Part shown: piece by piece, positions 16,369 to 25,456 of the stretch | Layout of the letters: every line of letters starts with the position of its first letter | How positions within the stretch are numbered: the stretch's first letter is position 1 | NCBI GenBank assembly: GCA_913054055.1 | Contig: CAJXIT010000002.1 | Location: 1 to 35,161, forward strand | Direction of reading: 5' to 3' | Length of the DNA: 35,161 bases | DNA from: an uncultured Thalassolituus sp. | GTDB lineage: Bacteria; Pseudomonadota; Gammaproteobacteria; Pseudomonadales; Oceanobacteraceae | Notes under the pieces: model-generated | Told to the model about the DNA's origin: nothing | What the model saw: only the letters and a program-made list of their open reading frames with translations | The model's database searches: none | Position numbers and translations under genes: made by a program

Positions 16369-18105
16369 TTATTGAGCAGGAATAAAGGTTCCAAAGCCCA
16401 TTTCATGACCTAGCGCTGGATTAAGCTGCTCATTTTCTACGGCCAGTTTTCCGTTAATCACCACATGTTTAACCAAGCCTGGGTTACGATTGACTAAACG
16501 CTGCAAACCAAAGTTTTCCATTTCATCCCAATGTACGTCTTCTAGGTTTTGGTCAAACCCTTTAGGGTCAAGTACCACAACATCCGCTCGATCACCCACG
16601 CAGATCCGGCCCGCTTCGATGCCAAGCCAGTTAGCAGGGTCACCTGTCATTCTCCATACGGCTTCTTCCATGGTCATGACCGGTTTATTTTCTTCAATGC
16701 TTTCATTCACCAGCTTTAACATTCTTAATGGCAAGTTATAGAATGCCATGTTGCGAATATGCGCACCCGCATCGCTGAAAGTAATCAAAGATTTTTTATC
16801 TTTTACCATGCCTTTTAACACATGTTTTCTGTGATTACCCACTGTGGTTACCCAACGCAGTTTTTGGCCATGTTCAACCACTAAGTCTAAAAACAGATCC
16901 ACAACGTGTACCTTGCGTTGCTTGGCCACTTCATCAAAGTTTTTCCCAACCACAGTTTCATCTGGGCAAGCTAAAATTTGAGCATCACCAAAGTCACGTT
17001 GCCATACTCTTGGGCTCAGTTTTTCACCGTAAAACTTTCTAAAATCGCGACGATATTTTTCATCTTTTAATAAGTTATTACGCTCAACGGCATCTTTTAA
17101 ATCTAATGCCAATTCCCCTGCACCAAACTCTTCAAAAAACACCACATCAATACCATCCGCATACACTGTGAATGGTGTTGGCAATACCTGCCAACGAAAA
17201 TCCCCATTAAAGAAGTTGGTTACCTTGGCAGAGAGATTTGCTAACATGCTTAAAAAACGGCTGCCTTTTAAATCCATTCGACTTATAAGCGTGGTTTTTA
17301 AACGCTTTTTAAACAGCCCCATACATTCGCTCATGTACTGAGTAATTTGTAAAATTTCTGCAGCGTTTGGCGCCCCTTGATGAACACGATTGTATTTTCG
17401 AACCAGATTATTTAAACGAGATACTTCTTTCCAGTGGGCGTAAGTGCTGGGTAGGCTTTTAGACCATTCACGGTCGCCGTCTACCTTGTCCCATTTCAAA
17501 CACATGGTAGATAAACCTAAAAAACCCTCGTCGAGTGCTTCTTTCAAATTGGCTTCCATGTGTTGCATTTCATTTTCGGTGGGCTTGATATTGATATCGG
17601 TGGCTCGGCTTAAACCCATACTGCCCACGCGCATATCGCTATGCCCTAAAAAGCTGACAACGTTTGGGCCTAAAGGATGTTGCTGAGCAAATTCGACCCA
17701 CTGCTTAGGCGTACTCCATGTTTTATGTTGCTTTAAAATAGGCAGTACTTTTTCGCGGGGCACAGTTTCTACTCGGGTAAAAATATCAGAAGCGTCTTCG
17801 GTATCACTGCACACCATACTTAATGAACAACTGCCCACTAGAACGGTGGTCACACCATGGCGAACCGATTCACTTAAACTAGGGCTCACTATCAATTCAG
17901 AATCGTAATGGGTATGGCTATCAATAAAACCTGGGGTGACCCATTTACCTTGAGCATCAATGACTTTCATCACATCTATTTCACTGATGGCTTCCGACGT
18001 AACTGAAGCAATTTTATTGTCTTTGATGGCCACATTTTGAATAGAAGAGCCCTTGCCTGTGCCATCAAAATATCGGCCGCCCTTGATAATAATGTCGTAC
18101 TTCAT
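16369..18105 (-). CDS. N-acyl-D-amino-acid deacylase-type amidohydrolase
   Basis: 578 residues from ATG 18105, chosen over GTG 18111 because AGGGG is correctly spaced from it. Amidohydrolase_3 family, metal-dependent TIM barrel hydrolysing N-acyl or related amide bonds. Visible motifs are DGTGKGSSIQNVAIKDNKI (beta-sandwich), TPGFIDSHTHYDSE with HxH (His64, His66), Cys93 in VGSCSLSM (the bridging-ligand position of D-aminoacylases), FLGHSDMRVGSMG, FSDAGAH (catalytic Asp) and the C-terminal GRICVGDRADVVVLDP. The region around 270-330 is longer and less conserved than in D-aminoacylase itself, so the substrate may differ. A divergent AraC regulator starts 130 bases away and probably controls it. 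Confidence 0.85.
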   Translation of the reverse strand: MKYDIIIKGGRYFDGTGKGSSIQNVAIKDNKIASVTSEAISEIDVMKVIDAQGKWVTPGFIDSHTHYDSELIVSPSLSESVRHGVTTVLVGSCSLSMVCSDTEDASDIFTRVETVPREKVLPILKQHKTWSTPKQWVEFAQQHPLGPNVVSFLGHSDMRVGSMGLSRATDINIKPTENEMQHMEANLKEALDEGFLGLSTMCLKWDKVDGDREWSKSLPSTYAHWKEVSRLNNLVRKYNRVHQGAPNAAEILQITQYMSECMGLFKKRLKTTLISRMDLKGSRFLSMLANLSAKVTNFFNGDFRWQVLPTPFTVYADGIDVVFFEEFGAGELALDLKDAVERNNLLKDEKYRRDFRKFYGEKLSPRVWQRDFGDAQILACPDETVVGKNFDEVAKQRKVHVVDLFLDLVVEHGQKLRWVTTVGNHRKHVLKGMVKDKKSLITFSDAGAHIRNMAFYNLPLRMLKLVNESIEENKPVMTMEEAVWRMTGDPANWLGIEAGRICVGDRADVVVLDPKGFDQNLEDVHWDEMENFGLQRLVNRNPGLVKHVVINGKLAVENEQLNPALGHEMGFGTFIPAQ

Positions 18106-18234
18106 ACCCACCCCTGATTTATATTTATTTTTAGTGAGCCCTCAGATTAGCGTCAACACCTAAGTAGTTCTTGTCATTTGACGACACTTAACACAAGATA
18201 TTGAACCTAATACGACAACCTTTAGCCTGCTGAC

Positions 18235-19248
18235 GTGAAACAACACTATTTAATAAGAAGCGGCGCACTGTCGGGGTTTGAGCATCAGGTAAAAGCCCTG
18301 AACGGGGACCCTGATTATTTACTCGCCCAATGCGGTTTGAGTTCCGAAAATCTGTCTCACCCTGACACCATGATTGCTTTTAGTACTTTGGTGGAGTTAC
18401 TGGAACTGGCCGCGGATCAATTGAACTGCCCTGACTTTGGCTTAAAACTGGGGATCAGCCAAAGCGCCGAGGCATTAGGTAGCCTGGGGATTTTGATATT
18501 GCATTGCCGTACCATTCGCGAAGCCTTAACAGGGGCTCAGCGATTTATGGCCGTTCACAGCCAAGCTGAATACTGGCGATTACAAGAATCTGAACACTTA
18601 GCCTTTGTAGAACGCTTTAGTGTCTCGCAAGACGTGAGCCATGCCCGACAATTTAAAGAACTGTCGTTTGCTGTCTGTCTAAAATTAGTGAAAACCCTAA
18701 TCAAAGGCAAGGTGAAACTGGAACGGTTAGAACTGGCCCATGCGCCGATTTCTGATGTGTCCAGTTATAAAAAACTATTTGGTTGCGACGTGTTATTTAA
18801 CCAAGAGCATGACCGCATAGTGGTTCAGCGGCATGTATTAGATTATGAAATTTTGACCTTAAGTACCGCTAATAAACAGCTTTTAGAAGCCCACTTATCA
18901 AACACACTGAAACAATATGACGATGACATTGAACGGCAAATCACCACAATCATTTTGCAAACCCTAGGCATTCAAGAGATGAGCTTGGACAACGTAGCCA
19001 ACCTGTTACAGCTCAATAAGCGCACTCTACAGCGCAGGCTGAAGGCACAAGATCTAAGCTTTAAGCACATACTGAGGGATGTACGCATTAAAACCGCTTG
19101 CTGGCACTTAGAGGCCAGCACCATGGACATCACCCTACTGTCAGAAACCTTGGGCTATAACGATGTAAGCGCTTTTTCAAAGGCTTTTAAAGCTGAAACG
19201 GGTGTCTCCCCTTTACAATGGCGACAGCTAAAAAAGGCAAAAACGTAA
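18235..19248 (+). CDS. AraC-family transcriptional regulator
   Basis: 337 residues with a GTG start at 18235. The N-terminal about 220 residues resemble the arabinose-binding-like domain of the OruR/ArgR-type AraC group (LIRSGALSGFEHQVKALNGDPDYLL, ALGSLGILILHCRTIREAL). The C-terminus holds two helix-turn-helix motifs: LDNVANLLQLNKRTLQRRLKAQ and ITLLSETLGYNDVSAFSKAFK followed by GVSPLQWR. It is divergent from the amidohydrolase gene over about 130 bases, the usual layout for a local activator of that gene. Its effector is unknown. No strong ribosome binding site precedes the GTG, and no in-frame ATG gives a better start without losing the N-terminal domain. Confidence 0.9.
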   Translation: MKQHYLIRSGALSGFEHQVKALNGDPDYLLAQCGLSSENLSHPDTMIAFSTLVELLELAADQLNCPDFGLKLGISQSAEALGSLGILILHCRTIREALTGAQRFMAVHSQAEYWRLQESEHLAFVERFSVSQDVSHARQFKELSFAVCLKLVKTLIKGKVKLERLELAHAPISDVSSYKKLFGCDVLFNQEHDRIVVQRHVLDYEILTLSTANKQLLEAHLSNTLKQYDDDIERQITTIILQTLGIQEMSLDNVANLLQLNKRTLQRRLKAQDLSFKHILRDVRIKTACWHLEASTMDITLLSETLGYNDVSAFSKAFKAETGVSPLQWRQLKKAKT

Positions 19249-19320
19249 GACAAAAACCCTGTTTTTTAAGCTTACAGCTACATATGTCGCAAAATATGAC
19301 TTAAATCAACTAAACAGATT

Positions 19321-19339
19321 GCAAATCATTCTTATTTAC
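19321..19339. promoter_or_regulatory. possible Fur box upstream of bfd
   Basis: GCAAATCATTCTTATTTAC resembles the Fur operator as overlapping NAT-type hexamers (compare GATAATGATAATCATTATC). It lies 40-58 bases before the bfd start, and bfd is iron-repressed in related bacteria. The match is imperfect. Confidence 0.5.
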
Positions 19340-19378
19340 ACTAATATTTGTTTATTGATTAAGGGATCGGACATTCAA

Positions 19379-19567
19379 ATGTACATTTGTCTATGTAAAG
19401 GCATTACAGACAGCCAGATTCAAACCGCCATTGAAAAAGGCGCTGACTACAAAGCCCTGCGTGATGAACTGGGTATCGCAACCGATTGCGGCCAGTGTGG
19501 CAACTCGTGTAAAGACATGATTAAGTCGAATCAAGGTGTTCAGTTTTATAGTGCTTCTCGCTCTTAA
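19379..19567 (+). CDS. bfd: bacterioferritin-associated ferredoxin
   Basis: A 62-residue [2Fe-2S] protein. The cluster ligands are Cys4 and Cys6 (MYICLC) and Cys37 and Cys40 (DCGQC), the Bfd spacing; Cys44 is extra. Bfd reduces ferric iron in bacterioferritin to release it under iron limitation. ATG 19379 is chosen because Bfd proteins begin this way; an upstream in-frame TTG would add 20 residues unlike the family. A purine-rich AAGGGATCGG lies upstream. The terminator at 19593-19626 follows, so it is a single-gene unit, probably Fur-controlled. No bacterioferritin gene is in the window. Confidence 0.93.
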   Translation: MYICLCKGITDSQIQTAIEKGADYKALRDELGIATDCGQCGNSCKDMIKSNQGVQFYSASRS

Positions 19568-19592
19568 CCGGTAATCCTAAATCCGTTTCCGA

Positions 19593-19626
19593 AAGCCCAA
19601 GATATTGCTTATCTTGGGCTTTTTTA
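19593..19626 (+). terminator. intrinsic terminator after bfd
   Basis: A perfect 12-bp stem AAGCCCAAGATA / TATCTTGGGCTT with a five-base loop TTGCT, followed by a T-run. Confidence 0.92.
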
Positions 19627-19647
19627 TTGGTGGTTGATTTATGCACA

Positions 19648-19793
19648 AGGCCAGCCCTCTGGCCGATTCATATGCCGATTCATCGCGCACGGGGTGCACT
19701 CGTACGAGGCCAGCCCCCTGGCCGATTCAGTATGCCGTTTCATCGCGCACGGTGTGCGCTCGTACGAGGTCAGCCCCTGACCGATTCCCCGCC
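19648..19793. repeat. 59/60-bp tandem repeat, about 2.4 copies, with conserved stems
   Basis: Units begin at AGG(C/T)CAG at 19648, 19707 and 19767; the third is partial. Each carries a small stem, GGCCAG-CCCT-CTGGCC, GGCCAG-CCCC-CTGGCC and GGTCA-GCCCC-TGACC, so the third has a compensated C-to-T/G-to-A pair. A second stem is GCGCAC-GGT-GTGCGC (perfect in unit 2, one mismatch in unit 1), and CTCGTACGAG closes units 1 and 2. It fills the gap between bfd and the methyltransferase-like gene. Confidence 0.9.
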
Positions 19794-19837
19794 ATCTAAT
19801 CATTCATGTTAAACTGGCCAAAAGGAGTTCCTCACCC

Positions 19838-20572
19838 ATGGCCAAGTCCATTTTCAAAACCTACGACCAATACGGCACCATCGAGGTATTGGACAGTGGC
19901 GCTAAACGTTATTTAACCTTTGGTAACGAACACGAACAAAGCCTACAAGTTAAAGCCACCCCACATATTCCTCAGCACGAATATGGCCGCGCCATTATGC
20001 TAAGCCTATTGTTCTGCCAACCAAAATCCGTTTGTATTATGGGCCTGGGGGGCGGCACGCTGACGCAAGCATTTTTACATGCGCTGCCTGATGCAGACAT
20101 TCACACCGTTGAATTGCGAAGCATGGTGGTGAAAGTGGCTAAACGCTTCTTTCAAATAGATAAACACACTCATCTGAATATTCATAACCAAGATGCCAAT
20201 GACTTTTTAGGCGAGACTCAACAACAATTTGATATTTTAGTCGCGGATATTTATTTACAAGATGGCATTGATCACGGTCAGTTACAGGCCGATTTTATCA
20301 AAAAATCAGAACGGGTTTTATCGGATACTGGCTGGTTGGTTTTAAACTACTGGCTGGATCATGATCTCAGCCCTGCCCTTTTAGAGCAGTTGCAAGCAAG
20401 CTTTGAATGCTTGTATGTGTGTAATAGTGGCGGTGGCAATACAATTATTTTTGCAGGAAAAACTCAACCACCAGCGGATTATTTAGATAAGACCAAGGTT
20501 AAGCCTTTGGCTAAAACCTTGGGGTTTTCATTAAATTACTATTTAAAGCGATTACGAGCGTTTACTGCGTAA
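19838..20572 (+). CDS. spermidine-synthase-fold / SAM-binding protein
   Basis: 244 residues with a good AAAGGAG site. The Rossmann-like SAM-binding block is CIMGLGGGTLTQAFLHALPDADIHTVELR, with the acidic residue Glu92 ending strand 2, followed by NIHNQDANDFL and ILVADIYLQDG. This is the spermidine/spermine synthase superfamily fold. The aspartates that define true aminopropyltransferases (GGGDG and DSTDP types) are replaced by GGGTL and DIYLQDG, so polyamine synthesis is doubtful. It may be a methyltransferase or a polyamine-synthase-like protein of unknown substrate. Its 3' end overlaps the convergent protease gene by 21 bases. Confidence 0.8.
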   Translation: MAKSIFKTYDQYGTIEVLDSGAKRYLTFGNEHEQSLQVKATPHIPQHEYGRAIMLSLLFCQPKSVCIMGLGGGTLTQAFLHALPDADIHTVELRSMVVKVAKRFFQIDKHTHLNIHNQDANDFLGETQQQFDILVADIYLQDGIDHGQLQADFIKKSERVLSDTGWLVLNYWLDHDLSPALLEQLQASFECLYVCNSGGGNTIIFAGKTQPPADYLDKTKVKPLAKTLGFSLNYYLKRLRAFTA

Positions 20573-22339
20573 TCGTATGGCAAAGATCATAGCAAAGGCC
20601 ATTAAATAAAACGGATCCATTGCACCACTTTTTCCACTACGCGCTATGACTATTTCTGGAGCATTAGGGTCAACGTATTCTTCGTTATCACCTGAGCCAA
20701 CACTTCCGATTGATGTTTCTAATTTCATAGCGGAAGTATCAGAAACATTAAACGTTTCTAATTGGTTACACGATGACTCACTTGCATCATTGGCAGGCAA
20801 TTCGGTACAAACACGTAAGTTTGTTAAATAAGCCGCATCTTCACCTGTGCTAATCGAATCATCTTTAATATAGATAAACTGAATGCGATTAACGTCGTCA
20901 GGCAAGTCAATACTGGTTGTTTGCCAATCATTGGTGGTGACAAGGTAACTTTGATTTTCATTAACGGTAACCAACAAAACATCAGACCCTGTCTCGGCGT
21001 CTACTCGGCTGTCGAATTTTAAATATAAATCTCCACTATCGGGGCCTTTAACATAAGTTAATAATATTGATCGCTCTTCGTGAGTTATTACACCAGAGCG
21101 CAATACCGTGCCTTTTTCAGTGTCTTTTACTTCAAACCAAGGCTCTGCATGTTCTGTATTTTCATTGGTGCCACTGTAAAACTCCCATGCCACACCAAGT
21201 GCATCGGTTTCTAAGTCGTATAATACTTTTGAGTTTAATCGAATACCAAAATCTTCACCGCCTGCATTTAAAACAAGTTCGTCATTATGCTCACCTAAAA
21301 AGCTGCCTACGGCATTAATCTCAATGTCGGTTTGTGAGTTTGCAGGGACGGTTAAACTGGATGTTGAAACAGGGTATTCAAAAAAGTGATCTTCACCGGA
21401 TGACATGCTGGCACTGTTAATGGTTTGAGATACATTACCACTGTTAATCATTTGATAGCTTTCAGGTTTTTTGCGGCCGTAACCTAAGAAACCAATTTTA
21501 TTTGGGCCAACAAGGCTTAATCCAGTTTGGCGCTCTTCAATCCAATCTAAAAAAGCACCCACTTCTGTGTAAGCACCAAAACTTCCTGAAACGCCACAGC
21601 CTCGACCCCAGCTAACCACCCCTGTTAAGACCCAGTTTCCAGTATCATCAAGCATCATTGGGCCGCCACTGTCACCCTGACAAGAATCTTTTCCGCCGCC
21701 TACTTCTCCGGCACAAATCAGCTTGTCCCAGTAGCCCGAAAAAGGTTGCCCATAGGTACTTAAGCAAACAGAATCGGCCTGAAAACTCACATCCACTTCT
21801 AACAAGTTTATGGGGCTGCTATTAAAATTGCCGTCTTCAGTTAAACCCCAGCCAATGACTCTAACCGAGTCATTTTGCGCCAAAGCCTGATTCGCAGCAC
21901 TATCAATTAAGGATATGGGTGTCTTTGTTGAAGCCGTAGACAACTTAATAATGGCCAGGTCACTGCCTAGAGTATCTGTATTGTAATCATGATGAATCGC
22001 GAACCACTCTGCCGTGCGCTCCTCACCTGGAGTGCCATCCACCTGGTTAGTGGCTCCAATATACATTTTAAAACTGGTAAAGCTTTCATCTTCTAAACAA
22101 TGGGCAGCGGTGATGACCCATTCACTGCTAATTAAGGAGCCACCACAGAAGTGATAGCTTTGACCGTTTGATTGAATCTTTTGCAAACTCACCATCCAAG
22201 GGTAAGTTTCCGTGGTATCCGTACCACCAATAATGCGGGCATTCACACCTGTGAAATCTGATTTATCATCCTGTGCATGTGATAATCCGCTGAAAATCAC
22301 CGTCATTATGACTAAAAGTACGAAACGTAATGAGTCCAT
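20552..22339 (-). CDS. secreted trypsin-like serine protease with divergent GlyGly-CTERM-like tail
   Basis: 595 residues: signal peptide (1-22, ending LSHA), then an S1 protease domain from the activation site ARIIGGT (IIGG at 36-39). The triad is His80 (TAAHC), Asp127 (GSDLAII) and Ser224 (CQGDSGGP). Asp218, six before the serine, predicts cleavage after Arg/Lys. After the protease domain comes a beta-rich region of about 280 residues shared with the neighbouring protease. The C-terminus (GKSGAMDPFYLMAFAMIFAIRLRSKRS) has the hydrophobic helix and basic end of a rhombosortase signal but lacks a clean GGS. It is probably exported by Sec, then type II secretion. It forms a same-strand pair with the gene at 22591-24474, separated by 251 bases that hold no gene. 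Confidence 0.92.
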   Translation of the reverse strand: MDSLRFVLLVIMTVIFSGLSHAQDDKSDFTGVNARIIGGTDTTETYPWMVSLQKIQSNGQSYHFCGGSLISSEWVITAAHCLEDESFTSFKMYIGATNQVDGTPGEERTAEWFAIHHDYNTDTLGSDLAIIKLSTASTKTPISLIDSAANQALAQNDSVRVIGWGLTEDGNFNSSPINLLEVDVSFQADSVCLSTYGQPFSGYWDKLICAGEVGGGKDSCQGDSGGPMMLDDTGNWVLTGVVSWGRGCGVSGSFGAYTEVGAFLDWIEERQTGLSLVGPNKIGFLGYGRKKPESYQMINSGNVSQTINSASMSSGEDHFFEYPVSTSSLTVPANSQTDIEINAVGSFLGEHNDELVLNAGGEDFGIRLNSKVLYDLETDALGVAWEFYSGTNENTEHAEPWFEVKDTEKGTVLRSGVITHEERSILLTYVKGPDSGDLYLKFDSRVDAETGSDVLLVTVNENQSYLVTTNDWQTTSIDLPDDVNRIQFIYIKDDSISTGEDAAYLTNLRVCTELPANDASESSCNQLETFNVSDTSAMKLETSIGSVGSGDNEEYVDPNAPEIVIARSGKSGAMDPFYLMAFAMIFAIRLRSKRS

Positions 22340-22590
22340 CTACTGCTGTTCCTAAAGCCCAAATGGGCATTGTCTTATTCTATTGCGCTCAGTATAAAGT
22401 AGAGCATTAGGCTTTGTCGTTAATTCATTAGGGCTAAAAGTGAAACAAAAGTTCAATATCAGAACCATTACTCACTATACGGGCGGGTCTTGAGGATGGA
22501 TCTTAGAAAGCCTCAATAGAAGAGGTGTAATAGGAGAGATTCTGTCAGCACATGCGGGCATGCCTATTCAGGCCAGCACACTTTAGGTAT

Positions 22591-24474
22591 TCATGGGTGT
22601 CTACGTCGAACCAGCCCCATCAAAGCTATTAATGATAACCAAGCTAAACTGCCTCCGCTTAACCGTGCGGCTGGAGGTCGATTATCACCATATTCCACAT
22701 CACTACTGCTTCGGCTAGCGTATTCAATTGGGTAATCACTGTAATCTTGAAGCGTACACACGGACTCCCAAGTGTCAGTGGGAAGAGGATCGTCTGCAGA
22801 TGCGATATCAGCCTCACTGGAATAGGCAGCAGCAGATGAGCAGGTTGCCTCTACAGAAGGGTCAGTACAAATTCTAAAGTTATCCAAATAAGCAGCGTCA
22901 TCTCCACTGCTTAAGCTGCTGTCCTTGTAATATAGATGCATGACATGATTAATGTCTTCAGGTAACGCCACACTATAACTTTTCCAACTATCATTCATGC
23001 CTGCATATAGAAGGCTGTCTGGATTCACACGCTCTTCATTAATGTATAAATATAATGCATCCAATGAATACGCCGTCACACTGCTGTCTACTTTCGCATC
23101 GAATTTTAAATAATGAGGATCATCACTACCTGAACCAGCTAGATAGGTTAACAACACGGATCGTTGGCCATGGCTGATTTGACCTGATTTCAAAACCGAA
23201 GCATTACGATCGTCATCGGCCACAGTAGTCGCTTGCCAAGCTTGAGCATGTTCCGAGAAGCCAAAAGTACCACTGTATACGGCCCAATCAACATCTAAAG
23301 CTTGCGCACCAATTTGATTTAAAACTTTACTATTTAACCCTTGATGCACAATTTCGCCCCCAATATTAAATTGCATATCGCCATTAAATTCACCAACAGC
23401 ATAACCCGTTGCATTGACTTTAAACGTACACGCATAACCTGCAGGGATGGCGTCTCCTAGTAACCAGTTTTCGGCATCAATGGAAAACGTATTTAAATAA
23501 GATTGCTCAATGGATTTATCCGTCACGGCTGCATTCTCAGAGCCCAAGTTCATAATGGTATAGGTTTGTGCTTTGCTTTTACCTTCACCTAAAAATCCAA
23601 TTTTTTCAGGACCCAAAATAGTGACACCATTTCTGCGTTGCGCTATCCAGCTCTCAAACGCAGGCACTTCTGTATAGGCACCGTATTTACCAGCTTGAGC
23701 ACAGCCACTTCCCCAGCTCACTAACCCTGCCAGTCCCCACTCACCATTGGCTTGAACCACAATTGGGCCACCACTGTCACCTTGGCAAGCATCTTTACCG
23801 CCAGATGGTTCGCCTGCACAAAAACTTCTTTCCCAGTATCCGTTTAATCCCAAAGAGCCGTATGTGGATTCACACACACTGTCTCGCTGATAACTGACAT
23901 CAACCTGCTGTAATTCATATGAAAAGCTTTGGCTGACACCTTCTTCTGTTAACCCCCAGCCCAACACTCGCATCTGCTCATTTTGGCTTAAGCCATTACG
24001 AGACGCTTGATCAATAATTTTAATGGGGGTTTTAGAAGAAGCACGGTCTAACTTGATAATGGCAATATCGCTGTAAAAGCGATTGGAGTCATAATCGTGA
24101 TGAGTTTGTATCCAACTGGCGCTACGAAATTCTGCCCCGCTGGCTGAGCCTAAATTTTTTGCACCAATCAATAAAGATAATTGGCTAGCTTCAGTATCTT
24201 CTAAACAATGGGCAGCGGTTAACACCCAATAGCGTCCGATCAAAACACCACCACAGAAATGCCCTCCTTTCTGAATAGATACCATCCAAGGGTAACTCTG
24301 ATCGGTATCGCCACCACCTATAATTCGAGAAACAATTCCGGTGGGCGATGAATCACTAGCCGTGAATGAAACACGGCTCTGTTCATTGTTTTGTGAAACG
24401 ATATCCGCTGAATTTGCTACCAATGAAGCAAAAAATAGAGGGAATAAAAACACAACTGCTAAATACGTTTTCAT
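22591..24474 (-). CDS. secreted trypsin-like serine protease with GlyGly-CTERM sorting signal
   Basis: 627 residues: signal peptide (1-22), a short propeptide, activation site SRIIGGG (51-54), and triad His89, Asp136 and Ser234, with Asp228 giving trypsin specificity. The C-terminal half carries the same beta-rich region as its neighbour (VLGPEKIGFLG..., HYLKFDAKVDSS, SSGDDAAYLDNFRICTD). The last residues, SGGSLAWLSLIALMGLVRRRHP, are a textbook GlyGly-CTERM: Gly-Gly-Ser, hydrophobic helix, Arg cluster. In Vibrio, such proteins (VesB) are cut by rhombosortase and lipid-anchored after type II secretion. No rhombosortase gene is in the window. Confidence 0.94.
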   Translation of the reverse strand: MKTYLAVVFLFPLFFASLVANSADIVSQNNEQSRVSFTASDSSPTGIVSRIIGGGDTDQSYPWMVSIQKGGHFCGGVLIGRYWVLTAAHCLEDTEASQLSLLIGAKNLGSASGAEFRSASWIQTHHDYDSNRFYSDIAIIKLDRASSKTPIKIIDQASRNGLSQNEQMRVLGWGLTEEGVSQSFSYELQQVDVSYQRDSVCESTYGSLGLNGYWERSFCAGEPSGGKDACQGDSGGPIVVQANGEWGLAGLVSWGSGCAQAGKYGAYTEVPAFESWIAQRRNGVTILGPEKIGFLGEGKSKAQTYTIMNLGSENAAVTDKSIEQSYLNTFSIDAENWLLGDAIPAGYACTFKVNATGYAVGEFNGDMQFNIGGEIVHQGLNSKVLNQIGAQALDVDWAVYSGTFGFSEHAQAWQATTVADDDRNASVLKSGQISHGQRSVLLTYLAGSGSDDPHYLKFDAKVDSSVTAYSLDALYLYINEERVNPDSLLYAGMNDSWKSYSVALPEDINHVMHLYYKDSSLSSGDDAAYLDNFRICTDPSVEATCSSAAAYSSEADIASADDPLPTDTWESVCTLQDYSDYPIEYASRSSSDVEYGDNRPPAARLSGGSLAWLSLIALMGLVRRRHP

Positions 24475-24658
24475 TATATAAAAAGAGCCTACCTATCTTC
24501 TTTCTAATAAGAGTAAGTATAGGCACAGGCGCCGAAAGCGATTGGAATTCACTATTCGGTTTTGTCATAACAAAATTTTGCTTATAGCTCGGTAACACTG
24601 AAATGACCTGCTAAGCTAAAAGTAGGTATATATTTAATGACGCAAATTGGATGCTGTT

Positions 24659-25423
24659 ATGCCACTGCTTTTAATTCTTATGGTTTCTTTAACACTCGCT
24701 GGCTGCGGCAGTGATAGTGAAGGCGGCTCAGCTGAGTTTAACGGTTTATGGACAGGCACCATTACTGAGACGGTGGGTGCAACCGACACAGAGTTCGCGG
24801 TGTTTTTATTATTTGACGGACCCAATGTATTTGTTTTAAGAGAAGATGAAGCCCTCATTGGCGACTATGAAGACGAAGGCAATGGACACTTAACCATAGA
24901 CAGTGAAGTCTTCAGCTATGCCACCCCTGATACAGACAATAATGTTTATGTAGGTGTACGCAGTAATTCTCGCATTGAAATCGAATCCCTTTTTGCTACA
25001 GAAATCACACTTTACGGTACCTATGAAGCCACTTCTAGAACAGGCAGCATGAGCTTAGATTTAGATACAGGTTTAGTCGATGACATCAACATTGAACGGG
25101 TGACTGGCACTTGGGAAACAACGGATTCAGTTTTATACATTAATGACTTAGGCGGGTTTATCGGCAATGGCAATGATTGCCGTTGGGAAGGTGATATTAC
25201 GGGTTTAAGTAATACTTTTTTGAAATTAAACATTGAGCGTCAAGGGGCTGGATGCGATACCTTTTTACAGCCAGAAAACAGTTTAGTAGAAGGCTTAGCC
25301 TTTATTGATGGCGAAGGTTCTTTACACTTTTTAGTTCACGACAATAACAATCTGCTTTGGCAACAATTTGATGCGGCTGCCGCTACGGCCGTGGTTGTCG
25401 AAGAGGAAGGCGCTGCCGAATAA
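24659..25423 (+). CDS. lipoprotein of unknown function
   Basis: About 254 residues from ATG 24659, with GGA upstream; TTG 24647 is in frame but has no ribosome binding site and would put an acid into the signal peptide. A lipoprotein signal (MPLLLILMVSLTLAGC) places the lipidated Cys at residue 16, followed by GSDSEGGS. The mature part is acidic and beta-rich with two similar halves, FNGLWTGTITETVG and VTGTWETTDSVLY, each suggesting a lipocalin-like or small beta-barrel repeat. It ends with an acidic tail, VVVEEEGAAE. It is divergent from the proteases and convergent with the glutathione transferase gene. I recognise no family. Confidence 0.75.
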   Translation: MPLLLILMVSLTLAGCGSDSEGGSAEFNGLWTGTITETVGATDTEFAVFLLFDGPNVFVLREDEALIGDYEDEGNGHLTIDSEVFSYATPDTDNNVYVGVRSNSRIEIESLFATEITLYGTYEATSRTGSMSLDLDTGLVDDINIERVTGTWETTDSVLYINDLGGFIGNGNDCRWEGDITGLSNTFLKLNIERQGAGCDTFLQPENSLVEGLAFIDGEGSLHFLVHDNNNLLWQQFDAAAATAVVVEEEGAAE

Positions 25424-25456
25424 TACTATCCGGCTGTTTCACTTGCGTTAACAATG

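Noticed and set aside
18139..18200. Possible AraC operator half-sites (TTGTCATTTGACGACA, CTTGT...ACAAG) between the amidohydrolase and AraC genes
   Set aside because: The symmetry is imperfect and no repeated half-site is convincing; reported only as a divergent promoter region.
22551..22562. CATGC-GG-GCATG stem downstream of the second protease gene
   Set aside because: The stem is only five bases and has no T-run; it is too weak to call a terminator or REP.
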